Source of the DNA: Dokdonella_A sp014338185
GTDB lineage: Bacteria; Pseudomonadota; Gammaproteobacteria; Xanthomonadales; Rhodanobacteraceae
Length of the DNA: 64,000 bases
Assembly: GCA_030263295.1 (NCBI GenBank)
Contig: SZOS01000011.1
Location: 1 to 64,000, forward strand
Reading direction: 5' to 3'
Made by a program: the position numbers and the translations under genes. Below the pieces are notes generated by a model. The model saw nothing but the letters and a program-made list of their open reading frames with translations, searched no databases and was not told the origin of the DNA. Below, in pieces: positions 49,599 to 56,984 of this stretch; the stretch's first letter is position 1; each line of letters begins with the position of its first letter.

Positions 49599-51263
49599 AT
49601 GACGATGGGCAATGGCGCGCAGGCACTGATCCGCACTCTGGCCGATGCCGGCATCGAGCTGTGCTTCACCAACCCGGGCACCAGCGAGATGCACTTCGTT
49701 GCCGCGCTCGACGGCGAGCCGCGCGTGCGCGCGGTGCTCACGCTGTTCGAAGGTGTCGCCACCGGCGCCGCCGACGGCTACGCGCGCATGGCCGGCAAGC
49801 CCGCCGCGACGTTGTTGCACCTGGGCTGCGGGCTGGGCAACGGCCTGGCCAACCTGCACAACGCGCGCCGCGCCCAGGTGCCGCTGCTCAACCTCGTCGG
49901 CGACCACGCGACCTTCCACACTAGGTACGACGCGCAGCTGCAGTCGGACATCGAGACCGTCGCGCGCAACGTCTCGCCCGGCTTCGTGCGCACCGCGCGC
50001 AGCACCGCCACGCTGTGCGTCGACGCGGTCGAGGCGCTGGCCGCGGCGCAGGCGCATCCACCGCAGGTCGCTACCTTGATCGTGCCGGCCGACGTGTCGT
50101 GGGGCGAAGGCGGCGAGCCGAGCGCGCCGCCGGAGCGGCAGGCGCCGGCGGCCATCGCGTCCGACACGCTCGACGCGATCGCCGAGGTGGTGCGCAGCGG
50201 GGCGCCGACCGCGTTCCTGCTCGGCGGCCAGGCGCTGCGCGAGCCGGCCCTGCTCGATGCTGCGCGCATCGCCGCGCGCCGCGGCGTGAAGCTGTATGCC
50301 GAAGTGTTCCCGACGCGGATGCAGCGCGGCGCGGGCATGCCCGCGGTCGAGCGCATCGCCTATCTGGCCGAGATGGCCGGCGTGCAGCTCGCGCCCTATC
50401 GGCACCTCGTGCTGGTGCAGGCCAAGTCACCGGTGTCGTTCTTCGGCTATCCGGGCAAGCCGAGCGACCTCGTGCCGCAAGGCTGCGCCGTGCACGTGCT
50501 GGCCACGCCGGCGCAGGACGCCGCGGCCGGCCTCGCCGCGCTCGCGCGCCTGCTCGACGCGCAGCACACGCCGCCCGTGCTGCAGGCGCCGCTGCGCCCC
50601 GCACGGCCACGCGGAGCGCTCACCGCGCCCAAGCTGTGCAAGGCGCTCGGCCACCTGCTGCCCGAGGATGCGATCCTCATCGACGAGGCGATCACTTCGG
50701 GCCTCATGCTCGGCGTGATGACGCAGGGCGCCCCACGCCACGACCTGCTCACGCTCACTGGCGGCGCGATCGGGCAGGCGCTGCCCAATGCGGTGGGTGC
50801 GGCGCTGGCCTGTCCGCGCCGGCGCGTGGTGGCGCTGGTCGGTGACGGGGCCGCGATGTACACGATCCAGGCGTTGTGGACGCTCGCGCGCGAGCGGCTC
50901 GACGTGACCGTGATCATCTGCAACAACGCGAGCTATTCGGTGCTCAACGTCGAACTCGATCGGGTCGGTACCCAGGGCGCCGGGCCCAAGGCCCGTGCGC
51001 AGTTGGAGCTCGCCGGCGCGCCGCTCGACTTTGCGCGGCTGGCGCAGGGCATGGGCGTGCATGCGCTGCGCGTGGACAGCGCCGAGGACCTGTGCAAGGC
51101 GCTCGAGTACGCCTTCTCGCAGGCCGGCCCGCACCTCATCGATGCGCGCATCCCCGAGGCGCTCGCGGGCACGCGGCGCAAGTTGCTGCCCTGGCTGTTG
51201 CGCTCGCTGCCACACCTGCCCGCGCCGGTCGCGCGCGGGCTCAAGCGCAAGCTCGCGCCATGA
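49599..51263 (+). CDS. Thiamine pyrophosphate-dependent enzyme, acetolactate synthase-like, unknown substrate
   Basis: A 554-residue ThDP enzyme with all three domains. The N-terminal Pyr domain has FTNPGTSEMHFVAAL and the catalytic Glu in TLFEGVATGAADGYARM. The central domain carries FLLGGQALREPALL. The C-terminal PP domain has the ThDP motif GDG...NN (VGDGAAMYTIQALW, then IICNNASYSVLNVE). It resembles the uncharacterised branch often labelled acetolactate synthase large subunit, but no small subunit gene adjoins, so biosynthesis of branched amino acids is unlikely. A 2-keto acid decarboxylase or ligase acting with the upstream FAD dehydrogenase is an inference. Confidence 0.85.
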   Translation: MTMGNGAQALIRTLADAGIELCFTNPGTSEMHFVAALDGEPRVRAVLTLFEGVATGAADGYARMAGKPAATLLHLGCGLGNGLANLHNARRAQVPLLNLVGDHATFHTRYDAQLQSDIETVARNVSPGFVRTARSTATLCVDAVEALAAAQAHPPQVATLIVPADVSWGEGGEPSAPPERQAPAAIASDTLDAIAEVVRSGAPTAFLLGGQALREPALLDAARIAARRGVKLYAEVFPTRMQRGAGMPAVERIAYLAEMAGVQLAPYRHLVLVQAKSPVSFFGYPGKPSDLVPQGCAVHVLATPAQDAAAGLAALARLLDAQHTPPVLQAPLRPARPRGALTAPKLCKALGHLLPEDAILIDEAITSGLMLGVMTQGAPRHDLLTLTGGAIGQALPNAVGAALACPRRRVVALVGDGAAMYTIQALWTLARERLDVTVIICNNASYSVLNVELDRVGTQGAGPKARAQLELAGAPLDFARLAQGMGVHALRVDSAEDLCKALEYAFSQAGPHLIDARIPEALAGTRRKLLPWLLRSLPHLPAPVARGLKRKLAP

Positions 51264-51396
51264 GGCGGCACGGTCGACAGGCTGCGGCTACATGCGGGCG
51301 CGCGCGTCGCCGCTCGGCCGCCGGCCACCGGCGTGGTCGCCGCCGCACGCCGCGGCCCGCTGCCGCGGTGGCGCTCCGGGACCAGCCGGAGGCGCG

Positions 51397-52068
51397 ATGA
51401 ATCCGGAGGATGCCAACGGCCATGCCGCGCGCCTCAAGCTGCTCCTGGCCGAACGCGGCGCGCAGTTCGACGAGCCCGCGCGGGTGCGACTGCACCGCGC
51501 CATCAGCTGGCTCGCGCGCGCCGAGGTCGAACACCACGACGCCGATGCGCGCTTCGTGTTCCTGTGGATCGCGTTCAACGCCGCCTACGCCAACGAGTTT
51601 GCGCTGGAGGGCAGTGCGCGCGAGCAGCTCAATGCGTTCTTCGCGCGCGTGCTCGCGCTCGATGCGGACGCGCGCATCGCCGCGCTGCTGCTGAGCCGAT
51701 TCCCGGGTGCGATCCGCAGCATGATCGGCAATCCGTACGTGTTCGAGCCGTTCTGGCGCGCCTTGCGTGAACACGATGCGGGCAGTCGCTGGAAGGAGAC
51801 GCTGGCGGCCAGCACCCGGCTCGCCACGCGCGCCATTCTCGAATCGCGCGCCGACGTGGTGCTGTCGGTCGTGTTCGACCGGCTGTACGTGCTGCGCAAC
51901 CAGCTCGTGCATGGCGGCGCGACCTGGAACAGCACGGTCAACCGCACCCAGGTGCGCGACGGCGCCAACATCATGCTCGCGCTCGTGCCCCTGGTGATCG
52001 AGATCATGCTCGACCATCCACAACAGGACTTCGGTGCGATCCTGTACCCGGTGGTGCCCGGGCATTGA
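51397..52068 (+). CDS. HEPN-like protein of unknown function
   Basis: A 223-residue, mostly helical cytoplasmic protein. The most telling segment is FDRLYVLRNQLVHGGATW, which contains the R-x4-H pattern (RNQLVH) seen in HEPN nucleases and Apea-like domains. RFVFLWIAFNAAYANEF in the first half is also typical of that group. Some HEPN proteins cleave RNA as toxins, and others are inactive relatives. No partner antitoxin (MNT or otherwise) is adjacent. It ends 34 bases before the convergent tRNA-Met gene. The function remains open. Confidence 0.7.
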   Translation: MNPEDANGHAARLKLLLAERGAQFDEPARVRLHRAISWLARAEVEHHDADARFVFLWIAFNAAYANEFALEGSAREQLNAFFARVLALDADARIAALLLSRFPGAIRSMIGNPYVFEPFWRALREHDAGSRWKETLAASTRLATRAILESRADVVLSVVFDRLYVLRNQLVHGGATWNSTVNRTQVRDGANIMLALVPLVIEIMLDHPQQDFGAILYPVVPGH

Positions 52069-52102
52069 TGCGCGCGGCGATGCGGGTACGCGTGCGATCG
52101 GG

Positions 52103-52179
52103 TGGTGGCTATGGGTGGACTCGAACCACCGACCCCAGCATTATGAGTGCTGTGCTCTAACCGGCTGAGCTACATAGCC
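52103..52179 (-). tRNA. tRNA-Met (CAU), elongator type
   Basis: A 77-nt cloverleaf read on the minus strand. The acceptor stem GGCTATG pairs with CATAGCC, the D-arm is AGCTCAGCCGGTTAGAGC, the anticodon loop is CTCATAA (anticodon CAT), the T-loop is GGTTCGAGTCC and CCA is encoded. The 5' G1-C72 pair and overall similarity to E. coli tRNA-Met(m) identify the elongator, not the initiator. Confidence 0.96.
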
Positions 52180-52295
52180 ATGGCGCCGCATTGTACCGTG
52201 TGCGGGCACGTCGCCGCGGCGGCGGATGCCACTGCGCGGCACGCGCGCTGGCGTGTGGCGCGCTGCGGGTGGCGTGCGTCCGCGCGGGGCGAGCG

Positions 52296-52323
52296 ATTCT
52301 AGTGGCTTGCCAACCCCTGTCAA
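52296..52323 (-). promoter_or_regulatory. Strong sigma-70 promoter for tRNA-Met with GC-rich discriminator
   Basis: On the minus strand TTGACA (52323-52318) is followed after 16 bases by TAGAAT (52301-52296) and then the GC-rich discriminator CGCTCGCCCCGCG. That discriminator is the hallmark of stringently controlled stable-RNA promoters. The predicted transcript starts near 52289, leaving a leader of about 110 nt before the tRNA. Confidence 0.8.
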
Positions 52324-52404
52324 GCCATCGCCGCCACGCTCGGCTTGCCGCGTGCGCAAGGCGTGTGGAACAATCGGATCAAGTACTTGCATCGTTGTTT
52401 CGAC

Positions 52405-52935
52405 ATGATTGATCCCGATGGCTACCGGCCCAACGTCGGCATCATCCTCATGAATGCGCAAGGCAGCGTGTTCTGGGCACGCCGCATCGGGCGCGACGGT
52501 TGGCAGTTCCCGCAAGGCGGTATGAACAGCGACGAGACGCCGCTCGAGGCGATGTACCGCGAATTGGCGGAGGAGACCGGCCTGCAGCCGCACCACGTCG
52601 AGGTGCTGGGCGCCACGCCGGGTTGGCTGCGCTATCGCCTGCCACAGCGCTTCGTGCGCCGCCGTGACCGGCCGGTCTGCATCGGCCAGAAGCAGGTGTG
52701 GTTCCTGCTGCGCCTGCTCGGTGACGACTCCGCGGTGCGCCTGGATGCGCACGCCGAGCCCGAATTCGACCTGTGGCGCTGGGTGGACTTCTGGTATCCG
52801 GCCGCGCACGTGGTCAACTTCAAGCGCCGCGTGTACGAACAGGCGCTGCGCCATCTGGTGACGCTGGCCGAGGCCAGCTGCGCGGTGTCGTTGCGGCCGC
52901 AGCCGTTGCCCGAAACGAGGGCGCAGGCGGGCTGA
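52405..52935 (+). CDS. rppH: RNA pyrophosphohydrolase
   Basis: A 176-residue Nudix hydrolase that removes pyrophosphate from 5'-triphosphate RNA, starting mRNA decay. The Nudix box is complete: GGMNSDETPLEAMYRELAEE then TGL. The N-terminal MIDPDGYRPNVGIILMN and VFWARR are characteristic of RppH. The region after the Nudix box (PGWLRYRLPQRFVRR) is also family-typical. Length is close to E. coli RppH (176). The start ATG 52405 gives the standard MIDxDGYR. Confidence 0.96.
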   Translation: MIDPDGYRPNVGIILMNAQGSVFWARRIGRDGWQFPQGGMNSDETPLEAMYRELAEETGLQPHHVEVLGATPGWLRYRLPQRFVRRRDRPVCIGQKQVWFLLRLLGDDSAVRLDAHAEPEFDLWRWVDFWYPAAHVVNFKRRVYEQALRHLVTLAEASCAVSLRPQPLPETRAQAG

Positions 52936-52951
52936 TGCGCCCGTATCGGTA

Positions 52952-52980
52952 TTGACAATCATTCTTGTTTGCAATTGAAT
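52952..52980 (+). promoter_or_regulatory. Promoter with overlapping Fur-type box upstream of bfd
   Basis: TTGACA (52952-52957) and TTGAAT (52975-52980) are 17 bases apart. In the spacer and -35, TGACAATCATTCTTG (52953-52967) matches most positions of the 7-1-7 Fur repeat TGATAATnATTATCA. The AT-rich patch is sharply different from its surroundings. Iron-dependent repression of bfd is typical in other bacteria. Confidence 0.6.
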
Positions 52981-53007
52981 GGCGCGGTCCCGTGTCTTGG
53001 CCGTGCC

Positions 53008-53217
53008 ATGTACGTCTGCATCTGCAATGCCCTCACCGACCGCGATATCCGTGCCGCCGTGGCCGAGGGCACGTCGACCTTCGCCGACCTGCGCGACAGC
53101 ACGGGGTGCTCGGGTTGCTGCGGCAATTGCGAGGACGTCGCGCGTGCGGTGTTCGACGAGGCCGTGACCGCGCAGTCGCGTCCGCTCGGCCTGCCGTTGT
53201 TCGCGCACGCGGCCTGA
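53008..53217 (+). CDS. bfd: Bacterioferritin-associated ferredoxin
   Basis: A 69-residue 2Fe-2S protein. Ligand cysteines are in the pattern MYVCICNALTD and GCSGCCGNC, as in Bfd. It donates electrons to bacterioferritin so that stored ferric iron is released. The start ATG 53008 gives the normal MYVCICNA. It lies upstream of the bacterioferritin gene by about 132 bases, and a Fur-type promoter precedes it. That 132-base space suggests bfr also has its own promoter. Confidence 0.93.
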   Translation: MYVCICNALTDRDIRAAVAEGTSTFADLRDSTGCSGCCGNCEDVARAVFDEAVTAQSRPLGLPLFAHAA

Positions 53218-53349
53218 GCCGCACGCATTGCCGTCCCTGGTCGCGCACCGGCGTGCGCGGCTTTGCCGTGCGCGACGCACGCTCGTATAGTCGGGCGTCT
53301 TCATTGCGCGCGGCGGGTGGTCCGCTGCGCGGCCGCAGCAGGAACCATC

Positions 53350-53820
53350 ATGAAAGGCGACCCGAAGGTCATCGCGCACCTCAACAAGGCGTTGTTCAAC
53401 GAACTCACCTCGATCAACCAGTATTTCCTGCACTCGCGCATGTTTCGCAACTGGGGCTACAAGGAACTGGCCGAGCACGAGTACAAGGAGTCGATCGACG
53501 AGATGAAGCACGCCGACGTGCTGATCGAGCGCATCCTGTTCCTCGATGGCCTGCCCAACCTGCAGGCGCTGGGCAAGCTGCGCATCGGCGAGACGCCGCG
53601 CGAGATGCTCGAGTGCGACCTGCAGCTGGAAATGACCGCGGTGCCCGACCTCAAGGCCGGCATCGCCGATTGCGAGGCGCTCGGCGACTACGTGAGCCGC
53701 GAACTGCTCGAACGCATCCTCGAGTCGGAAGAGGAGCACATCGACTGGCTCGAAACCCAGCTCGGCCTCATCGACCGGCTCGGCGAGAACCTGTACCTGC
53801 AGGACAAGCTGCGCGACTGA
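53350..53820 (+). CDS. bfr: Bacterioferritin
   Basis: A 156-residue ferritin-like subunit; 24 subunits form an iron-storing shell with heme b at dimer interfaces. Di-iron ligands are visible in NELTSINQYFLH (Glu18), DEMKHAD (Glu51, His54) and ESEEEHIDWLE (Glu127, His130). Met52 in DEMKHA is the heme ligand. Length is normal (E. coli 158). It sits next to bfd, the electron donor for iron release. Confidence 0.96.
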   Translation: MKGDPKVIAHLNKALFNELTSINQYFLHSRMFRNWGYKELAEHEYKESIDEMKHADVLIERILFLDGLPNLQALGKLRIGETPREMLECDLQLEMTAVPDLKAGIADCEALGDYVSRELLERILESEEEHIDWLETQLGLIDRLGENLYLQDKLRD

Positions 53821-53850
53821 GGCGTGGCGCCGGCGCGCGGCGCGCGCGCC

Positions 53851-54279
53851 TCACCAGGGCTTGAGCACCACCAGCAGCACGATCGCGATGAGCAGCAGTG
53901 CGGGGATTTCGTTGAACACGCGCAGCCAGCGGTCGCTGCGCGTGTTCGCGTCACGCGCGAATTGCGCGGTCATGCGCATGAGCATGACGTGGTAGCCGAC
54001 CAGCACCACGACCAGCGCCAGTTTGGTGTGCAGCCAGCCTTGTTGCAGGTAGGCGGGGTTGTGCCATGCATAGGCCGTCATCGTGGCCAGGCCGAAGCCG
54101 AGCGCGAGCATGCCGCCGATATGGGTGATGCCGAGCAGGCGCCGTTCCATGAGCTTGAAGCGTTCGCGCGACGCCACCTCGCTCGCCTGCGCGTGATAGA
54201 TGAACAGTCGCGGCAGGTAGAACAGGCCCGCGAACCAGGTCACGACGAAGATGATGTGGAATGCCTTGAGCCAGAGCAT
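53851..54279 (-). CDS. hemJ: Protoporphyrinogen IX oxidase, HemJ type
   Basis: A 142-residue membrane protein with four helices. The conserved N-terminal MLWLKAFHIIFVVTWFAGL contains the essential histidine, and RLFIYHA and QQGWLHTKLALV follow. HemJ oxidises protoporphyrinogen IX in heme synthesis in bacteria lacking HemG or HemY. Its stop is 30 bases from the bfr stop, so the genes are convergent. It matches the HemJ/UPF0093 family in size and pattern. Confidence 0.92.
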   Translation of the reverse strand: MLWLKAFHIIFVVTWFAGLFYLPRLFIYHAQASEVASRERFKLMERRLLGITHIGGMLALGFGLATMTAYAWHNPAYLQQGWLHTKLALVVVLVGYHVMLMRMTAQFARDANTRSDRWLRVFNEIPALLLIAIVLLVVLKPW

Positions 54280-54402
54280 CGCGTGCGCCGTTGCACAAAG
54301 ACGCGATTGTAGCCAGGCGCCGCGGCGGCTGCTGCGGCGCGCGTTGACCCGCGCCGGCGGCCGACCGTATAAGCGCGGGTCCCCTTCGGCGCGGTAGTCA
54401 CC

Positions 54403-55122
54403 ATGGCCCCATTGCCCACCTATGTCGTGCGCAGCTCGGACCCGGCACAGGATCGCCGGCGGCGCTGGTCGCTCGCGGCCATCTGGCTCGCGTCGCTGCT
54501 GCTGACCGCGCTGCTGACCTCGGCCCTGATGCGCCACAACGCCGATGCCGGCAGCAGCGCCGCGTTGCGCGTCGCCCAGGAGCGCAGCTCGGCGCAGGAT
54601 GCGCGCATCGCGCAGCTGGCGCGCTCCGAGCAGGTGGCCAAGGCGGCACTGGCCGACCTGCAGACCTCGCTGCGCGATCGCGACGAGGAGATCGATGGCC
54701 TGCGCGCGGACCTGGCGTTCTATGGGCGGCTGCTCGGTGGCAAGCGCGAAGGGCTCACCGTGCATGCGCTGCGGCTCATGCCGGTGGCGGGTTCGCGCGC
54801 GTGGAACTTCGTCGCGACCCTGACCCAGAACTTCAAGCGCGGCGAGGAAACCAGCGGGCGCATCGCGCTGACCGTGGAGGGCGTGGTCGACGGGCGGCTC
54901 GAGACGCTCGACTGGAAGACGCTGGCGCAGGACCCCAACGCCGGCGGAATTGCGTACGCGTTCAAGTATTTTGCGCAGGTGCGCGGTACCATGATGCTTC
55001 CCGACGGGTTTGTGCCCAATCGCGTCGTGGTGCGCGCCGAAGGCGACGGTGCGCGCGCCGAACAGGCCTTCACCTGGGCCGACGCGAGCAAGGGCCAGGA
55101 GAACGACAATGTTCCGCAGTGA
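54403..55122 (+). CDS. Membrane-anchored coiled-coil protein (DUF6776-like)
   Basis: A 239-residue protein. A basic N-terminus and one membrane helix (about 22-42) precede a coiled coil (about 55-105, VAQERSSAQDARIAQLARSE and onward) and a compact C-terminal domain with GLTVHALRLMPVAGSRAWNF and LPDGFVPNRVVVRAEGD. This is a bitopic inner-membrane protein whose domain probably lies in the periplasm. It overlaps the bactofilin gene by 14 bases, indicating coupled translation and a possible shared role in envelope shape. The function is unknown. Confidence 0.8.
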   Translation: MAPLPTYVVRSSDPAQDRRRRWSLAAIWLASLLLTALLTSALMRHNADAGSSAALRVAQERSSAQDARIAQLARSEQVAKAALADLQTSLRDRDEEIDGLRADLAFYGRLLGGKREGLTVHALRLMPVAGSRAWNFVATLTQNFKRGEETSGRIALTVEGVVDGRLETLDWKTLAQDPNAGGIAYAFKYFAQVRGTMMLPDGFVPNRVVVRAEGDGARAEQAFTWADASKGQENDNVPQ

Positions 55123-55543
55123 CAAGCGCGATCGCGTCGTCGCCTCGATCAGCACGCTGATCGCCGACGGCACCACGATCCATGGCGACATCCAGTTCGA
55201 TGGCGGGCTGCACCTGGACGGCGCGGTCCACGGCACGATCGCGGCCGAAGGCCCCGGCGCGGTGCTCACGCTGAGCGAGAAGGGCCGCGTCAAGGGCGAG
55301 GTGCACGTGTTCAGCGCCGTGATCAACGGCATGGTCGAAGGCGACCTGCACGTGGCCGAGCGGCTGGAGCTGGGCGCCAGCGCGCGCATCAACGGCAACG
55401 TGTACTACAAGGTGCTGGAGATGACCGCGGGCGCGCAGGTCACCGGCAGCATGAACTATGTCGATGGCACGCCGCGCCGCCTCACCGGGCCGGTCGCGGA
55501 TGCGGATGCGGCGGCAGGCGCCACCGCCACCGCGTCGGCCTAG
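55109..55543 (+). CDS. Bactofilin (polymer-forming cytoskeletal protein)
   Basis: A 144-residue protein. A short N-terminus with FRSDKRDRV is followed by a right-handed beta-helix with regular strands (GTTIHGDIQFDGGLHLDG, GRVKGEVHVFSAVINGMVEG, NGNVYYKVLEMTAGAQVTGS) and a disordered Ala-rich tail. Bactofilins self-polymerise without nucleotide and scaffold cell-wall enzymes, stalks or chromosome elements. Overlap with the upstream membrane coiled-coil gene suggests that protein could be its membrane partner, which is inference. Confidence 0.92.
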   Translation: MFRSDKRDRVVASISTLIADGTTIHGDIQFDGGLHLDGAVHGTIAAEGPGAVLTLSEKGRVKGEVHVFSAVINGMVEGDLHVAERLELGASARINGNVYYKVLEMTAGAQVTGSMNYVDGTPRRLTGPVADADAAAGATATASA

Positions 55544-55588
55544 AATGACCACCACGCAATGCCGCGTGCTGGCGAGCGACTTCGAGCC

Positions 55589-55957
55589 ATGACCGATACT
55601 GCCACCCCGACCTATCTCGACACCGGCGCGGCGCCCCTCGTGTTCACCGGCGCGGCGGCGCGGAAGGTGCGCGAGCTCATCGCCGAGGAAGGCAATCCCG
55701 AACTCAAGCTGCGCGTGTACATCAGCGGCGGCGGCTGCTCGGGCTTCCAGTACGGCTTCACCTTCGACGAGGAGCGGGCCGAGGATGATGTCGCGCTCGA
55801 TCGCGACGGCGTGACGCTGCTGGTCGATCCGCTGAGCCTGCAATACCTGGCCGGGGCCGAGGTCGACTACACCGAGTCGCTCAGCGGCGCGCAGTTCGTG
55901 ATCCGCAATCCCAACGCGCGCACCACCTGCGGCTGCGGTTCCTCGTTCACGGTCTGA
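55589..55957 (+). CDS. erpA: Iron-sulfur cluster insertion protein ErpA
   Basis: A 122-residue A-type carrier that delivers 4Fe-4S clusters to targets such as isoprenoid enzymes. The three conserved cysteines are in GGGCSGFQYGF and TTCGCGSSF. The A-type core LKLRVYISGGGCSG and SLQYLAGAEVDY are typical. The start ATG 55589 gives MTDTATPTYLD. It follows bactofilin by 45 bases and precedes nudC by six, suggesting one transcript. Confidence 0.95.
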   Translation: MTDTATPTYLDTGAAPLVFTGAAARKVRELIAEEGNPELKLRVYISGGGCSGFQYGFTFDEERAEDDVALDRDGVTLLVDPLSLQYLAGAEVDYTESLSGAQFVIRNPNARTTCGCGSSFTV

Positions 55958-55963
55958 CCGCTC

Positions 55964-56920
55964 TTGGTCGAACCCGCGCACGTGTTCGCCGGCCTGGCGC
56001 TCGATCGCCATGCCGAGCAGCGCGAGGACGCGGCGTGGGCACTCGCGCAGGCGGCCGATCCACGCAGCCGCTACCTGGTACTGCGCGAGGATGCGCGCGA
56101 TGGCTACCGCGCGCTGGTCGCGGGCGCCGGCTTGCGCCTGCTCGGCAGCGTGGAGCAGCGCGCCTTGCTGCCGCAGGCGGCGGCCACGTATCTGGGCGAG
56201 GATGGCGCCGGGCCGCTGTTCTCGATCCAGGTCGATGCGGCCGCGGGCGCGGCGCTCGCGCGCGAACTGGCGGTGGATGACCTCGACCTGCGCGGCGCCG
56301 GATTGCGCCTGCCCGGCTTTGACAGCGGACTGTTCGCCTACGCGCGTGCGCTCGCGCACTGGCAGTCGCGCGCGCGCTGGTGCGGCGCCTGTGGCGCGAG
56401 GCTCGAACTGCTTGCGCTCGGACACCGCGCACGCTGCAGCAACCCGGCCTGCGGCATCGACCAGTTCCCGCGGCTCGACCCGGCCATCATCGTGATCGTC
56501 GGCTGGCAGGACCGCTGCCTGCTCGGGCGCCAGGCGAGCTGGCAACCGGGGCGCTGGTCCACGCTCGCGGGCTTCGTCGAGCCGGGCGAATCGCTCGAAG
56601 ACGCGGTGCGGCGCGAGGTGCACGAGGAAGCCGGCGTGCGCGTGGGCGCTTGCCACTACCACTCCTCGCAGCCATGGCCGTTCCCGGCTGCGCTCATGCT
56701 CGGCTTCAGCGCCGAGGCCGAGGATCCGGCGATCCGCGTCGGCCACGAGCTCGCGGCGGCGCGCTGGTTCAGCGCAGGCGAACTCGTCGATGGCCTGGCC
56801 GACGGCTCGCTGAGCCTGCCGCCGCGGGTATCGGTGTCGCGCGCGCTCATCGCGCATTGGTTGCGGGGTCGTGGCGTGGAACTGGACGTGCTCGAGTCGG
56901 GCCATCGCGCAGCCGATTGA
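55964..56920 (+). CDS. nudC: NADH pyrophosphatase / RNA decapping Nudix enzyme
   Basis: A 318-residue enzyme that cleaves NAD(H) to NMN(H) and AMP and removes the NAD cap from RNA. It has a zinc ribbon (RWCGACGARLE, RCSNPACG) and a Nudix box GFVEPGESLEDAVRREVHEE followed by AGV. The SQPWPFPAALMLGF motif specific for NudC follows. The start is an unusual TTG at 55964, only six bases after erpA; no ATG or GTG fits upstream, and the N-terminal domain begins almost at once. Confidence 0.93.
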   Translation: MVEPAHVFAGLALDRHAEQREDAAWALAQAADPRSRYLVLREDARDGYRALVAGAGLRLLGSVEQRALLPQAAATYLGEDGAGPLFSIQVDAAAGAALARELAVDDLDLRGAGLRLPGFDSGLFAYARALAHWQSRARWCGACGARLELLALGHRARCSNPACGIDQFPRLDPAIIVIVGWQDRCLLGRQASWQPGRWSTLAGFVEPGESLEDAVRREVHEEAGVRVGACHYHSSQPWPFPAALMLGFSAEAEDPAIRVGHELAAARWFSAGELVDGLADGSLSLPPRVSVSRALIAHWLRGRGVELDVLESGHRAAD

Positions 56921-56984
56921 GCGGCGCCCGCCCACCGCGTCCGCTAGAATGCGTGGATCGCCCCACATGGTAGCGCCGCAGCCC

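Noticed and set aside
49599..51263. Assignment as ilvB (branched-chain amino acid acetolactate synthase)
   Set aside because: No ilvH/ilvN-type small subunit or ilvC is adjacent, and the sequence pattern fits the uncharacterised ThDP branch.
52069..52404. Genomic island inserted at tRNA-Met
   Set aside because: No integrase, no repeat of the tRNA 3' end and no change in composition or gene type on either side.
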